A stretch of DNA of 64,000 nucleotides, from NCBI RefSeq assembly GCF_030818575.1, contig NZ_JAUTAL010000001.1, forward strand, positions 1,488,001 to 1,552,000, given 5' to 3'. Each line of letters opens with the position of its first letter. The stretch's first letter is position 1. The notes under the pieces were generated by a model. That model saw only the letters and a list, made by a program, of their open reading frames with translations. It did no database searches and was not told the origin of the DNA. The position numbers and the translations under genes were made by a program. This document shows positions 16,561-26,165 of the stretch, piece after piece. This DNA comes from Chryseobacterium camelliae. Its GTDB lineage: Bacteria > Bacteroidota > Bacteroidia > Flavobacteriales > Weeksellaceae.

Positions 16561-18137
16561 AACATTTTGCAGATCTCATCAATGCCCTTGAAAGCACGAA
16601 TAAAACCAATGCTAAAATCGATGCCATCATCGATTACCTTGAACGTGCCCCGGATGAAGACAAAGTATGGTTTATCGCCTTGTTCACAGGAAAAAGGCCA
16701 AAAAGAAACGTCAATACCAACTATATGAAAGAATGGGCCCTGGAAATTACCGGGCTCCCCTTCTGGCTGTTTCAGGAAAGCTATTCTTCCGTGGGCGACC
16801 TCGGAGAGACTATTTCCCTGATCCTGCCTCCCCCGACACAGAAAATAGACCGTTCCCTGACAGAATGGATGACAGATATCCTTGAATTAAAGCAGAAAAC
16901 AGACGCAGAAAAAAAAGCATTTGTCCTGAATTCCTGGGATGGCCTGGATTATACGGAACGCCTCATCTTTAATAAACTGTTAGGCGGCAGCTTCAGGATC
17001 GGCGTATCAGATAAGACGCTGATCAATGCGCTGACAAAATTCTCCGGACAGGAATCCAGTGCGCTTATGCACAGCCTGATGGGAAAATGGCAGCCTGAAG
17101 ATGCCTCCTTCCGTGAGCTGATCTCTGCGGAAAACATCAATCCCGATAATTCCAAACCCTATCCCTTCTGCCTTGCTTATCCGCTGGAAAAAGACCTTCA
17201 GGACCTGGGGAGCCCGGACGAATGGCTGGTGGAATATAAATGGGACGGAATCCGGGGACAGATCATCCGCAGGAACGACGAGGTATTCATCTGGTCGCGT
17301 GGAGAAGAGCTTGTTACCCCTCAGTTTCCTGAAATTGAAGAGGCCGTAAAAGCTATGAAAGGCAATTTTGTGATTGACGGGGAAATACTTGCCGTAAGCA
17401 ACGGAAAAGTTTTAAATTTCAATGAACTCCAGAAACGGCTGAACCGGAAAACCCTGACTAAAAAAATGCAGTCGGAAATCCCGGTTGAAGTATTTGCCTA
17501 TGACCTTCTTGAACTTGAAAATAACGACCTCAGGGAAAAACCTATTTCAGCCAGGAGGGCTATGCTGGAAGAACTGCTGATCAACCAGTCTCCTGAAAAT
17601 ATAACGCTTTCCCAAACCGTAGATTTTAATGAATGGGGAAACCTGGACCTGATCCGCGAAGGCTCCAGGGATATTAACAGTGAGGGACTGATGCTGAAAC
17701 ATAAAGACTCCCCTTACCATTCCGGCCGGAAAAAAGGTGACTGGTGGAAATGGAAAATCAACCCACTAACCATAGATGCCGTATTGATCTATGCCCAGAA
17801 AGGAAGCGGCCGGAGAAGTGCCTACTATACCGATTACACATTTGCCGTAAAAAACGGCGACTCGCTGGTTACCATTGCCAAAGCCTATTCAGGTCTGACC
17901 GATAAAGAAATTATGGAAGTCAGCCGTTTTGTAAACAAAAATGCCATTGAAAAATTCGGCCCCGTGCGTACCGTCAAAGCAGAGCTTGTTTTTGAAATTG
18001 CCTTTGAAGGCATCGGGTTCAGCAACCGCCACAAAAGCGGTGTAGCCCTCCGTTTCCCGAGGATTATGAGATGGCGGAAAGATAAGACAGTGAATGACAT
18101 AGATGACCTGGAAGAAATTAAAAAACTGATACAATAA
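16557..18137 (+). CDS. ATP-dependent DNA ligase (LIG cassette)
   Basis: This 526-residue ligase has an N-terminal DNA-binding domain (1-200), an adenylation domain with the AMP-accepting lysine K228 in EYKWDGIRGQ, VIDGEILA, and SEGLMLKHKDSPY, and an OB-fold with KGDWWKWKINPLTIDAVLIYAQ. The type resembles eukaryotic ligase I rather than the NAD-dependent LigA used in replication. It starts inside the exonuclease stop codon and is followed after 5 bases by the helicase. It likely seals breaks in a repair pathway. Confidence 0.96.
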   Translation: MKHFADLINALESTNKTNAKIDAIIDYLERAPDEDKVWFIALFTGKRPKRNVNTNYMKEWALEITGLPFWLFQESYSSVGDLGETISLILPPPTQKIDRSLTEWMTDILELKQKTDAEKKAFVLNSWDGLDYTERLIFNKLLGGSFRIGVSDKTLINALTKFSGQESSALMHSLMGKWQPEDASFRELISAENINPDNSKPYPFCLAYPLEKDLQDLGSPDEWLVEYKWDGIRGQIIRRNDEVFIWSRGEELVTPQFPEIEEAVKAMKGNFVIDGEILAVSNGKVLNFNELQKRLNRKTLTKKMQSEIPVEVFAYDLLELENNDLREKPISARRAMLEELLINQSPENITLSQTVDFNEWGNLDLIREGSRDINSEGLMLKHKDSPYHSGRKKGDWWKWKINPLTIDAVLIYAQKGSGRRSAYYTDYTFAVKNGDSLVTIAKAYSGLTDKEIMEVSRFVNKNAIEKFGPVRTVKAELVFEIAFEGIGFSNRHKSGVALRFPRIMRWRKDKTVNDIDDLEEIKKLIQ

Positions 18138-18142
18138 ATAAC

Positions 18143-20590
18143 TTGGCTGCATTCGAAGATACCAACGGCTACAGGATCATTCTCCAATGGATGGAGGACA
18201 AAGGGAATTATCCGTTCAAATTCCAGGTGGATACCTGGAAAAAATTCGGCAATGGGTATAGTGGAATGGTGATTGCCCCTACCGGGTTCGGAAAAACATT
18301 TTCTGTATTCCTTGCGCTCATCAGTGATTTTTTAAGCCATCCCGAACGATACGGCACAGGCTTGAAGATGATCTGGGTCACTCCCCTCCGGTCATTGGCC
18401 AAGGATATTGCCAAAGCGATGCAGGAAGCCATGGATGAGATCGGGCTGGATTGGGTAGTCGGTGTAAGAAACGGTGATACTGATCCTAAAGTACGTCAGC
18501 AACAGGTGAAAAGCATGCCGGAAATACTCGTGGTAACCCCGGAAAGCCTACATCTGCTACTGGCCCAGAAGAACCACGAACGGTTTTTCAAAAACCTGCA
18601 CTGTATTGCCGTCGATGAATGGCACGAATTACTGGGATCAAAGCGCGGGGTGATGATCGAACTGGGGATTGCCCAGCTCAAAAAATATGTCAGAAAGCTG
18701 AAGATCTGGGGAATTACCGCAACCATCGGCAATCTGGATGAAGCAATGGAGGTCCTCATTCCATATGACATTAAAAAAGCAAAGATTACAGCTAAGGAGC
18801 ATAAAAAAATTGATATCCTGCCGGTTTTCCCGGATGAGATTGAAATCCTCCCGTGGGCAGGACACCTGGGTGCCAAAATGGCGGATAAAATTGTTCCGAT
18901 CATCCTGAATTCCAGATCTACCATTGTTTTTACCAATACCCGGAGCCAGAGTGAAATGTGGTACCAACTGCTGCTGGATGCTTATCCGGATTTTGCCGGG
19001 CAACTGGCCATCCATCACAGCTCCATTGATGCGCATCTGCGGATCTGGATTGAAGAAAACCTCAGCAACGGAAAGCTGAAAGCGGTTGTTTCCACCTCAT
19101 CCCTGGACCTGGGCATTGACTTCAAACCTGTAGATACGGTAATCCAGATCGGGTCTTCCAAGGGAGTGGCCAGGTTTCTACAACGTGCGGGACGAAGCGG
19201 GCACTCCCCCTTTGAGACTTCCAGGATCTATTGTGTCCCGACACACTCCCTGGAACTGATCGAAGTAGCAGCGCTGAAAGAGGCGGTAAAGCAGAAAGTC
19301 ATTGAGCCCAGGGAACCTCAGGTTTTATGCTTTGATGTTCTGGTGCAGTTTCTCATGACGCTTGCCGTGGGAGACGGTTTTATGCCGGATGAAGTCTACA
19401 GCAGGGTCAAACAGACTTTTGCCTTCCGGGATATAAATGATGAAGAGTGGAAAGGCATGCTGGAATTCCTGACGATCGGAGGAAGTGTCCTTAAGAGCTA
19501 TGAGGAATTCCATAAAGTGGTGATTACAGATGAGGGCCTGTACAAAGTAACCTCCCGGAAAATTGCCATGCTTCACCGCATGAATATGGGAGTGATTGTC
19601 AGCGATGCCATGCTCAAAGTAAAGTTCATATCCGGTGGCTATATCGGGATGATTGAAGAATATTTTATTTCCAGGCTCAAGAAAGATGAAAAATTCATCC
19701 TTGCAGGCCGTACCCTGGAAGTTGCGATGATTAAAGATATGACGGTATTTGTACGGGCAGCAAGCGGGAAAGCCCTGGTCCCGAGTTATCTCGGCGGAAG
19801 GCTGCCGTTGAGTTCCAACCTCAGTGTATTTTTAAGGGAAAAGCTTTCCGGTGCATTGAATCCCAAAGCATCAGAAAAGGAACTGAAATTCCTCCATCCT
19901 TTGCTCGCCAGGCAGGAAGAACGGTCACACATACCCAAAGATGATGAATTTCTGGTAGAGCTGATCAAAAACCGGGAAGGCTACCACCTGTTCATGTATC
20001 CTTTTGAAGGCCGGCTCGTGCATGAAGTAATGGCCGCCCTTATTGCCTACCGTATTTCCAAGCTTGCCCCGATCTCATTTTCCATGGCGATGAATGATTA
20101 CGGATTTGAGCTTTTCAGTGATAAGGAAATTCCTCTGAATGAAGAGAACCTGAACCGTATACTCACAAGAGACAACCTGATGACAGATGTGATCTCCAGC
20201 ATAAACGCAGCCGAAATGGCAAGCCGAAAATTCCGGGATATTGCCGTTATTTCGGGAATGGTCATCCAGAATTATGCAGGGAAACAACGCTCCAACAAAT
20301 CGCTGCAGAGCTCAGCAGGCCTGATTTTCAAAGTCCTTGAAGATCATGATCCGAACCATTTCCTGGTGAGGCAGGCATATACTGAGGTCTTCAATATCCA
20401 GCTTCAGGAGCCTAGGCTTGTAGAAGCTTTCAGAAGGATCGAAAATTCAAGGATCATTCTTAAATATGCCAAAACCTTTACTCCGCTTAGCTTTCCGATT
20501 AAGATCGACAGCCTCAGGCAAACCTTATCCAGTGAAGGCCTGGATGCAAGGATCCAGCGACTGCTGCAACAGGCCAACCGAAGCGGATAA
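18143..20590 (+). CDS. Ligase-associated DEXH-box DNA helicase (Lhr-like)
   Basis: This 815-residue superfamily 2 helicase has Walker A PTGFGKT (46-52), TPLRSLAKD (Ia), VVTPESLHLLL, DEWH (158-161, the W variant usual for this family), ITATIGN (III), VVSTSSLDLGIDF (V) and QRAGRSGHSPF (VI). A C-terminal winged-helix and Lhr-type domain follows. The likely start is a TTG at 18143, because the first ATG (codon 17) would cut into the conserved N-terminal helix. It works with the adjacent ligase and nuclease. Confidence 0.95.
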   Translation: MAAFEDTNGYRIILQWMEDKGNYPFKFQVDTWKKFGNGYSGMVIAPTGFGKTFSVFLALISDFLSHPERYGTGLKMIWVTPLRSLAKDIAKAMQEAMDEIGLDWVVGVRNGDTDPKVRQQQVKSMPEILVVTPESLHLLLAQKNHERFFKNLHCIAVDEWHELLGSKRGVMIELGIAQLKKYVRKLKIWGITATIGNLDEAMEVLIPYDIKKAKITAKEHKKIDILPVFPDEIEILPWAGHLGAKMADKIVPIILNSRSTIVFTNTRSQSEMWYQLLLDAYPDFAGQLAIHHSSIDAHLRIWIEENLSNGKLKAVVSTSSLDLGIDFKPVDTVIQIGSSKGVARFLQRAGRSGHSPFETSRIYCVPTHSLELIEVAALKEAVKQKVIEPREPQVLCFDVLVQFLMTLAVGDGFMPDEVYSRVKQTFAFRDINDEEWKGMLEFLTIGGSVLKSYEEFHKVVITDEGLYKVTSRKIAMLHRMNMGVIVSDAMLKVKFISGGYIGMIEEYFISRLKKDEKFILAGRTLEVAMIKDMTVFVRAASGKALVPSYLGGRLPLSSNLSVFLREKLSGALNPKASEKELKFLHPLLARQEERSHIPKDDEFLVELIKNREGYHLFMYPFEGRLVHEVMAALIAYRISKLAPISFSMAMNDYGFELFSDKEIPLNEENLNRILTRDNLMTDVISSINAAEMASRKFRDIAVISGMVIQNYAGKQRSNKSLQSSAGLIFKVLEDHDPNHFLVRQAYTEVFNIQLQEPRLVEAFRRIENSRIILKYAKTFTPLSFPIKIDSLRQTLSSEGLDARIQRLLQQANRSG

Positions 20591-20746
20591 CGCATGGATG
20601 GCCTTAAAAATACAGATATATGAAATCAATGAACCGGCTCTTTCAGATGTTATTGTGAATGATTAATTTTGCAATCCTATCAACGGTGATTTTAAGGCCA
20701 GTAAAAATGAAAATGCAAATGAAGACCTGACCGTTGAGCCCAGATT

Positions 20747-21391
20747 ATGAATATTGCAACCAAACCCATATCCATCCAACAGCAGACTTTTATACTCACC
20801 AATCAGCGGGCCGCGTTCTGGCCCGGGCAAAAAGCACTGATCCTGTCAGACCTTCATATCGGCAAGACCGCTCATTTCAGGAAAAACGGCATAGCCCTCT
20901 CCGATCAGGTGATGAAAAAAGACCTCGACCGCTTATCGCAGTTGATCAGTTATTTTCAGCCGGATAAATTTATTGTCGTGGGAGACCTTCTGCATGCCGG
21001 TGACAACTCAGATGTAGACCAGTTCTGTGCATGGAAGGAACAATATCCTGATATTTGTTTTTATCTGGTTGAAGGAAACCACGACAAGATTTCCAAATCC
21101 CTGGAACAAAAGCTGTGTCTTGAATTTAAACAGAATATTCTGGAAATTGATGATGTTGCATTCCTGCATGATTTCAGAAAAGGACATCCGAAATTTCAGG
21201 TAACAGGACATATTCATCCCGGTATTGTGCTCCATTCAAAAGTCAGGCGGTTCAGGTTGCCGTGTTTTGCGCTGACGCCGAATCAGCTCCTCCTCCCCGC
21301 TTTCAGTGAATTTACCGGTCTCGATACTGTGAATACACCTAAAAACGGGAAATTTTTCGTTTTTACGGATTCCGAAATCCATGAAGTTTAA
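20747..21391 (+). CDS. pdeM: Ligase-associated DNA damage response endonuclease PdeM
   Basis: This 214-residue calcineurin-like metallophosphoesterase has SDLHIGKTAHFRKNGI (D35, H37), VVGDLLHAG, VEGNHDK and VTGHIHPGI, the complete metal-ligand set. Position as last gene of the LIG cassette and length fit PdeM. It lies 156 bases after the helicase; the gap shows no gene. It probably acts as a nuclease on damaged DNA. Confidence 0.93.
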   Translation: MNIATKPISIQQQTFILTNQRAAFWPGQKALILSDLHIGKTAHFRKNGIALSDQVMKKDLDRLSQLISYFQPDKFIVVGDLLHAGDNSDVDQFCAWKEQYPDICFYLVEGNHDKISKSLEQKLCLEFKQNILEIDDVAFLHDFRKGHPKFQVTGHIHPGIVLHSKVRRFRLPCFALTPNQLLLPAFSEFTGLDTVNTPKNGKFFVFTDSEIHEV

Positions 21392-21559
21392 AGATAGGGT
21401 AATGTAATGCTGTCAGGTCTTATTTATAATCCGTGAATTCTTCCTGTTGCATTATTCATCTTTTGAAATAGAACCTGTATTTGACTTTTATTAAAATTAA
21501 TCGTTCCTTTGTCAACTTCCTGAATCGACCTCCAGCAAAGCCTGAAGCTGAATTAAAAA

Positions 21560-21590
21560 TATCGGAAAGGCTCTGATTACCTTTCCGATA
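21560..21590 (-). terminator. Terminator of the nitrilase-family gene
   Basis: TATCGGAAAGG pairs with CCTTTCCGATA (11 bp, no mismatch) around a 9-base loop. On the minus strand the complement of 21555-21559 gives five Us. It serves the gene ending at 21681. Confidence 0.8.
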
Positions 21591-21680
21591 CAATTGCTGT
21601 AAGAGAAAACATCTGAAATGCTTTTTCGTTATATCTACAAAAATGCTAAGCTTTATGGTGATGAGAAATTAGTCCGGTTC

Positions 21681-22631
21681 CTATTCCGGTTCCAGCCAAA
21701 CGACTTTCTGTTCAGACTTGTGTTCCATACCGATGATGTCCCGGTACAGCTCCGGCCGTCTGGCTTTAAGATAGCGGTAGCCTCCTGCCTGAAACAGTTT
21801 TTCAGGGTTGATGACTGCCGCAGCAAAACTGTCCTCAAATGAGCGGCATTCTGCAATGATATCCCCAAAAGGATCAATGATCATGGAGCAGCCGTTTTTC
21901 AGCTGATCGTCATCCATCCCGATCGGATTGGAAAATACCACATAGATGCCGTTGTCATAAGCGCGGGCAGGCAGCCATTTCATCAGCCAGTCTCTACCTT
22001 TCATTCCGTCAAATTCCAGCCGTAAAGATGTGGGATCTGTTTCCCGGTTCTTCCAGAGTACAGGATCCACAAATCCTGCTCCGGGCCTGGAAGAAGGGGT
22101 ACACATGGTGACATGAGGCATAAAAATAATGTCTGCACCTAAAAGCTTTGTCGCCCGTACATTTTCAATAATATTATTATCATAACAGATTAAAATCCCA
22201 CACTTCCATCCGTGGATCTCAAAAATGCAGTATTCATTTCCCGAATGAAGATAGGGATTGATGAAAGGATGCAGTTTCCGGTATTTTGCTGATAGTCCGT
22301 TTTTGTCCACACAGACAAATGCCTTGAAAAGGTTATTCTTCTCATCCTTTTCAAACAGGCCCGCCAGAATGGTAATATTGTGGCGTGCAGCAATTTCCTG
22401 CAACCTCCGGATGCTTTCCCCTTCCGGAATAATTTCAGCGATGTCCAGCATCTGTTGCCTGCTGAGCTTTCTGGCAAATGTATAGCCGGTTACAGAGCAT
22501 TCATGGAAAAGAATGACCTTTGAGCCTTGTGCTGCTGCCTCACCGCTCAGCTTTTCGATGACCGAAAGATTATAGGCTTTGTCGCCGCTCCTGTTTTCAA
22601 ACTGTGCCGTAGCAATTTTAAGATTGACCAT
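21681..22631 (-). CDS. Carbon-nitrogen hydrolase (nitrilase superfamily)
   Basis: This 316-residue protein has the complete catalytic triad: E44 in ILFHECSVTGY, K119 in KYRKLHPF and C149 in GILICYDNN. It is cytoplasmic with no signal peptide. The superfamily splits amides or nitriles; the active-site region ICYDNNI and the long loop at PSSRPGAGFVDP do not fit the well-known aliphatic amidase or NIT2 patterns, so the substrate is open. The AraC regulator gene ends 125 bases upstream on the same strand and may control it. Confidence 0.9.
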   Translation of the reverse strand: MVNLKIATAQFENRSGDKAYNLSVIEKLSGEAAAQGSKVILFHECSVTGYTFARKLSRQQMLDIAEIIPEGESIRRLQEIAARHNITILAGLFEKDEKNNLFKAFVCVDKNGLSAKYRKLHPFINPYLHSGNEYCIFEIHGWKCGILICYDNNIIENVRATKLLGADIIFMPHVTMCTPSSRPGAGFVDPVLWKNRETDPTSLRLEFDGMKGRDWLMKWLPARAYDNGIYVVFSNPIGMDDDQLKNGCSMIIDPFGDIIAECRSFEDSFAAAVINPEKLFQAGGYRYLKARRPELYRDIIGMEHKSEQKVVWLEPE

Positions 22632-22756
22632 TTTTTCAGGTAAAACTAAATGATCCTGATCTTGAAAAATTGTAAAAACCCGACATGAAAATCAATCGAT
22701 AAAACATTTTTAGATCTTACGATAGACGAGGTTGATGAATGGTCGTTATGCAGGAT

Positions 22757-23557
22757 TCAGCCCAGTTCAATAAAGTTGACGGCCAGCTTGCTTTTTGTTT
22801 TTATATATTGACTGGGCGTTAATCCGATGATATTTTTACATTCTTTGATCAGATGGGACTGATCGGAATAGCCTGCTTCATAGCCCAGGCCTGCCATATT
22901 TTCTTTATCCGATTTATTTTTCAGCAGGCTTAAAAAATGATGAAGCCTTATGATCGAATTATATTTATGGGGAGAGGTTCCTATATGGCTTTCAAATGTC
23001 CTTTCAATATGACGTTCGGAATACCCTGTGAAATGCTCAAGCATCTTCATCGGTGAAGTCCCTTTATTCAGAAGCATATATTGCTGGAGCTGTATTATCC
23101 AAAGCTCCGGATTGCTTTTTGAGGAAATTAGCCGGGTAAAGAATGTATTGAGTAAAGAAATTAAATACCGAGGGCTCAACTTCCTGTCCATGGCGTCCTG
23201 GAATGGAACCAGGCGATCTTTTAAAATATCTGTTGCAGAAATGATCTCATTTTTGATTTCTTTCGCTGCAATACCGAAAATAAGGTTAAAAAAGTAAGGC
23301 TGGAAAATAACAGCCAGCACGGAAAAGGAACCTTTCGCCCCAATATTCTTATAGGAAGTGGGCTGGCCATAAAAAAATGACAACGGCAGGCAATTGCCGT
23401 CCGCATCGTGCATGTTCATGTCAGCCGAGATGATCAATCCTGTATTTCCATCGGCAAACAAACGCATATTTCTAGTGTCCTCTTGAGAATTTTCCAGAAA
23501 GATATAATGTTTAATAAATCCTGCTAAATGCTTTGGCGGGGAAATCTGCATAGTCAA
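22757..23557 (-). CDS. AraC-family transcription regulator
   Basis: A 266-residue protein with an N-terminal effector-type domain (DUF6597-like, opening ISPPKHLAGFIKHYIFLEN) and a C-terminal double helix-turn-helix at about residues 160-260: MLEHFTGYSERHIERTFESH and AGYSDQSHLIKECKNIIGL, ending TPSQYIKTKSKL. Likely targets are the nitrilase-family gene downstream or the divergent PPOX gene, both inference from position. Confidence 0.9.
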   Translation of the reverse strand: MTMQISPPKHLAGFIKHYIFLENSQEDTRNMRLFADGNTGLIISADMNMHDADGNCLPLSFFYGQPTSYKNIGAKGSFSVLAVIFQPYFFNLIFGIAAKEIKNEIISATDILKDRLVPFQDAMDRKLSPRYLISLLNTFFTRLISSKSNPELWIIQLQQYMLLNKGTSPMKMLEHFTGYSERHIERTFESHIGTSPHKYNSIIRLHHFLSLLKNKSDKENMAGLGYEAGYSDQSHLIKECKNIIGLTPSQYIKTKSKLAVNFIELG

Positions 23558-23784
23558 AATTAAACAAAATAAACGATAGATTATCTTCTTAAAAATACCC
23601 TGTTGAAATCTGACTGTAATTTTCTAACGGATATATTATAAGGGATCAGTAAGCTATCCTGATGCACTAAGTATTATAAAGATTTACATACCAGCCGATT
23701 GTATACCGCTTTCATTCCCCTGTTTCCGATTGGTCAGATTTTTGAATGGTACAGTGATAAATACAATCACTAAATATTACTATT

Positions 23785-24291
23785 ATGTCAACAGAAAACC
23801 TTACACACGCTGACGCTATCAAAAAAATCAAGGAACTTTCCGAAAATGCAAAAATCTGTATGTTCTGTACTGAACTGGATAAAGCCCCCATCAATTCACG
23901 CCCTATGAGCTTACAGGAGACGGATGAAGAAGGAAACCTTTGGTTCATCAGCAGCGATACCAGCAATAAAAATTTTGAGATCAAGGAAGATAAGAAAGTT
24001 CAGCTTTTCTTCATGAACAATGGGGATTACCAGTATCTTTCTGTATACGGGGATGCTACCGTATACAAAGATAAAGCGACTATCGACGATAAATGGTCTG
24101 AAAAGGCCAACGCCTGGTTCGACGGAAAAGATGACCCTACCGTTTCTATTATCCGTGTAGAACCAAAAGAAAGTTATTACTGGGATACAAAAGCCGGAAA
24201 ACTGGTGAGCATCCTGACTTTTGTAGCAGCAGCTATCACCGGAAAAAAAGCTGATAACTCAGATGGTGTGGAAGGAAACGCAACAGTATAG
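23785..24291 (+). CDS. Pyridoxamine 5'-phosphate oxidase-like general stress protein (GSP26 type)
   Basis: This 168-residue protein has the split-barrel flavin-binding fold: ICMFCTELDKAPINSRPMSL, GNLWFISSDTSNKNFEI, VQLFFMNNGDYQYLSVYGDA, and VEPKESYYWDT. The layout matches B. subtilis general stress protein 26 relatives, which bind FMN or F420-like flavins; the substrate is unknown. It stands alone between a divergent AraC gene and a palindromic terminator. Neighbours 24-33 kb are also stress-type genes. Confidence 0.9.
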   Translation: MSTENLTHADAIKKIKELSENAKICMFCTELDKAPINSRPMSLQETDEEGNLWFISSDTSNKNFEIKEDKKVQLFFMNNGDYQYLSVYGDATVYKDKATIDDKWSEKANAWFDGKDDPTVSIIRVEPKESYYWDTKAGKLVSILTFVAAAITGKKADNSDGVEGNATV

Positions 24292-24313
24292 ATAAATACC
24301 ACTTATCAAAAAT

Positions 24314-24340
24314 AAAGCAGTGAAAATTTTCACTGCTTTT
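24314..24340. terminator. Palindromic bidirectional terminator
   Basis: AAAGCAGTGAAAATTTTCACTGCTTT is a perfect palindrome, with a T run on the plus strand and an A run on the other side. It ends the PPOX-type gene and may also block minus-strand transcription arriving from the oxidoreductase gene. Confidence 0.8.
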
Positions 24341-24427
24341 CTTATGTATTGATCAATTGAAATTTATATTTTCTCTGATCTCACGGTCGATATATTAGCT
24401 CATTGAGGTAAAAAAGACAGGCTTTAA

Positions 24428-25957
24428 TTAAATTTCCGAGCCTTCTTCAGGGTCAATTCTCTGAAGGTCTTTAACCGTTGGTCCCGTAAGTACTTTTCCA
24501 TTTACATTAAATCTTGAACCGTGACACGGACAGTCCCACGAAAGTTCTGCACTGTTCCACCGGACTTCGCACAGCGCATGGGGACATGTGCTTTTTACCA
24601 GATGCACTGTTCCTCCTTTTTCTTTGTATAAAGCAAAGGATTCACCTTCGTATGTCACCACCTTAGCTTCTCCTTCATTAATTTTGGCCAGTGAAGTGAT
24701 TTTTTCCCTGAAAAGTTTATCTTTTACAAAATCGAAGACAACAACAGCATTCTCCTTTACAAAATCCGTAAACCCCGCAACGGGCTTAATCCTTGAAGGA
24801 CTGAATAAATGCTCATATTTACTGCTCCCGCTGACAATAAGATCATTCAAAATTTGTGAAGTGAGGGTTCCTAAAATCATTCCGTTGCCCCTGAATCCCG
24901 TTGATACGTAGATTCTGCCACTGCTGGACGGAAGTTTCCCGATATACGGAAATCCGTCAGAAGGTTCGTAATACTGGCTGGACCAACTGTAATGCACGGT
25001 CTCCACGTCAAAATGTTCACGTACATAGTTTTCAAGCCTTGAAAAACATTCTCCGGTATCTTCTTCATGTCCTGTCTTATGATCCTCGCCACCTGCGATT
25101 AGCAGCTGCTGTCCGTCAACTTCCTGGAACCGGTAATATCGGTAAGGATCGCAGAGATCATACCCCAATTCTTTTTCCTGAGGTTCTCCCTTCATGCTGA
25201 AAGCCATCGCATAGCTCCTATACGGAGCATTCATAGTGTGAAGGATACTGATTCCAGGCGGAATATGTGTAGCATACACCACATGCATAGCCTGTACGGT
25301 TCCCTTTGTCGTATTCAGCTGCACAAAACCTTTCTGTTCATCATGGCTTTCGCAAAGGCATTGCTCATGAATAACCCCACCTGCATTCTGAAATGCTTCA
25401 CATAAGGCCCTGATATATTTTACAGGATGGAATTGCGCCTGATTGGGAATCATGACTGCCTCTTTAAAAGGAATGGGAAACGGGATTTCATGGGTATATA
25501 ACATTTCATGCCCTACTTTATAAGCCCCGTCCACAATATCAGCCAGTTCCTTTTGCTGTTTGTCATCCAGTGCAAAGAGATAGCCCTTTTTCCTCATGAA
25601 ATCACAGTCGATTCCATATTTCCGAATATTGTTTTCTATGATGGAAATCGCTTCCTGACCAGCCCCTGCAAATAACTTCGCATTTTCCAGTCCGAAATCG
25701 CTGATGGCCTGGGAATAGGTAGTATCAAAAAAATCATTCAGGTGTGCTGTTGTTCCGCCTGTTGTTCCGAATCCTATATTGGAAGCTTCCAGTATAATGC
25801 ACCTCTTTCCTGATTCCTGAAGTTTGATGGCAGTGGAGATCCCCGTGATCCCTCCACCTACGATGGCCACATCAAATAGTTGTCCCAGCGCACTTTCGGA
25901 AGGAAATCTTTTAATTTCTTCCTGCCATATGCTTTTTCTTGCACCGTCTCTGTACAT
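24428..25957 (-). CDS. FAD-dependent oxidoreductase with C-terminal Rieske domain
   Basis: This 509-residue protein has a DAO-type FAD domain (VAIVGGGITGISTAIKL, residues 30-46; FPYIGKLPSSSGRIYVSTGF; GNGMILGTLTS) fused to a Rieske [2Fe-2S] domain whose ligands are C458, H460, C476 and H479 in CPHALC and CPCHGS. This architecture is known in many bacteria near stress genes. The electron acceptor and substrate are unknown. It has its own upstream region and lies just before the SDR/ADH operon on the same strand. Confidence 0.93.
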   Translation of the reverse strand: MYRDGARKSIWQEEIKRFPSESALGQLFDVAIVGGGITGISTAIKLQESGKRCIILEASNIGFGTTGGTTAHLNDFFDTTYSQAISDFGLENAKLFAGAGQEAISIIENNIRKYGIDCDFMRKKGYLFALDDKQQKELADIVDGAYKVGHEMLYTHEIPFPIPFKEAVMIPNQAQFHPVKYIRALCEAFQNAGGVIHEQCLCESHDEQKGFVQLNTTKGTVQAMHVVYATHIPPGISILHTMNAPYRSYAMAFSMKGEPQEKELGYDLCDPYRYYRFQEVDGQQLLIAGGEDHKTGHEEDTGECFSRLENYVREHFDVETVHYSWSSQYYEPSDGFPYIGKLPSSSGRIYVSTGFRGNGMILGTLTSQILNDLIVSGSSKYEHLFSPSRIKPVAGFTDFVKENAVVVFDFVKDKLFREKITSLAKINEGEAKVVTYEGESFALYKEKGGTVHLVKSTCPHALCEVRWNSAELSWDCPCHGSRFNVNGKVLTGPTVKDLQRIDPEEGSEI

Positions 25958-26165
25958 GCTTATATTGTTTGGTTTATAAATTGGTCAGTAACGCTTGATC
26001 CCTATCGTTTCATTCACCAGCTTTTCAGCGAGGTCTGATTGTTCTGTTTGTACTGGATCATCTTCCTATATATCGTATTCCGTACATGAGCTTATGCTCA
26101 ACAACCTGGACACTCAAAATTAATGTTGTTGTTTTCATATGATAGCTCTTATTGTATCATTAATG

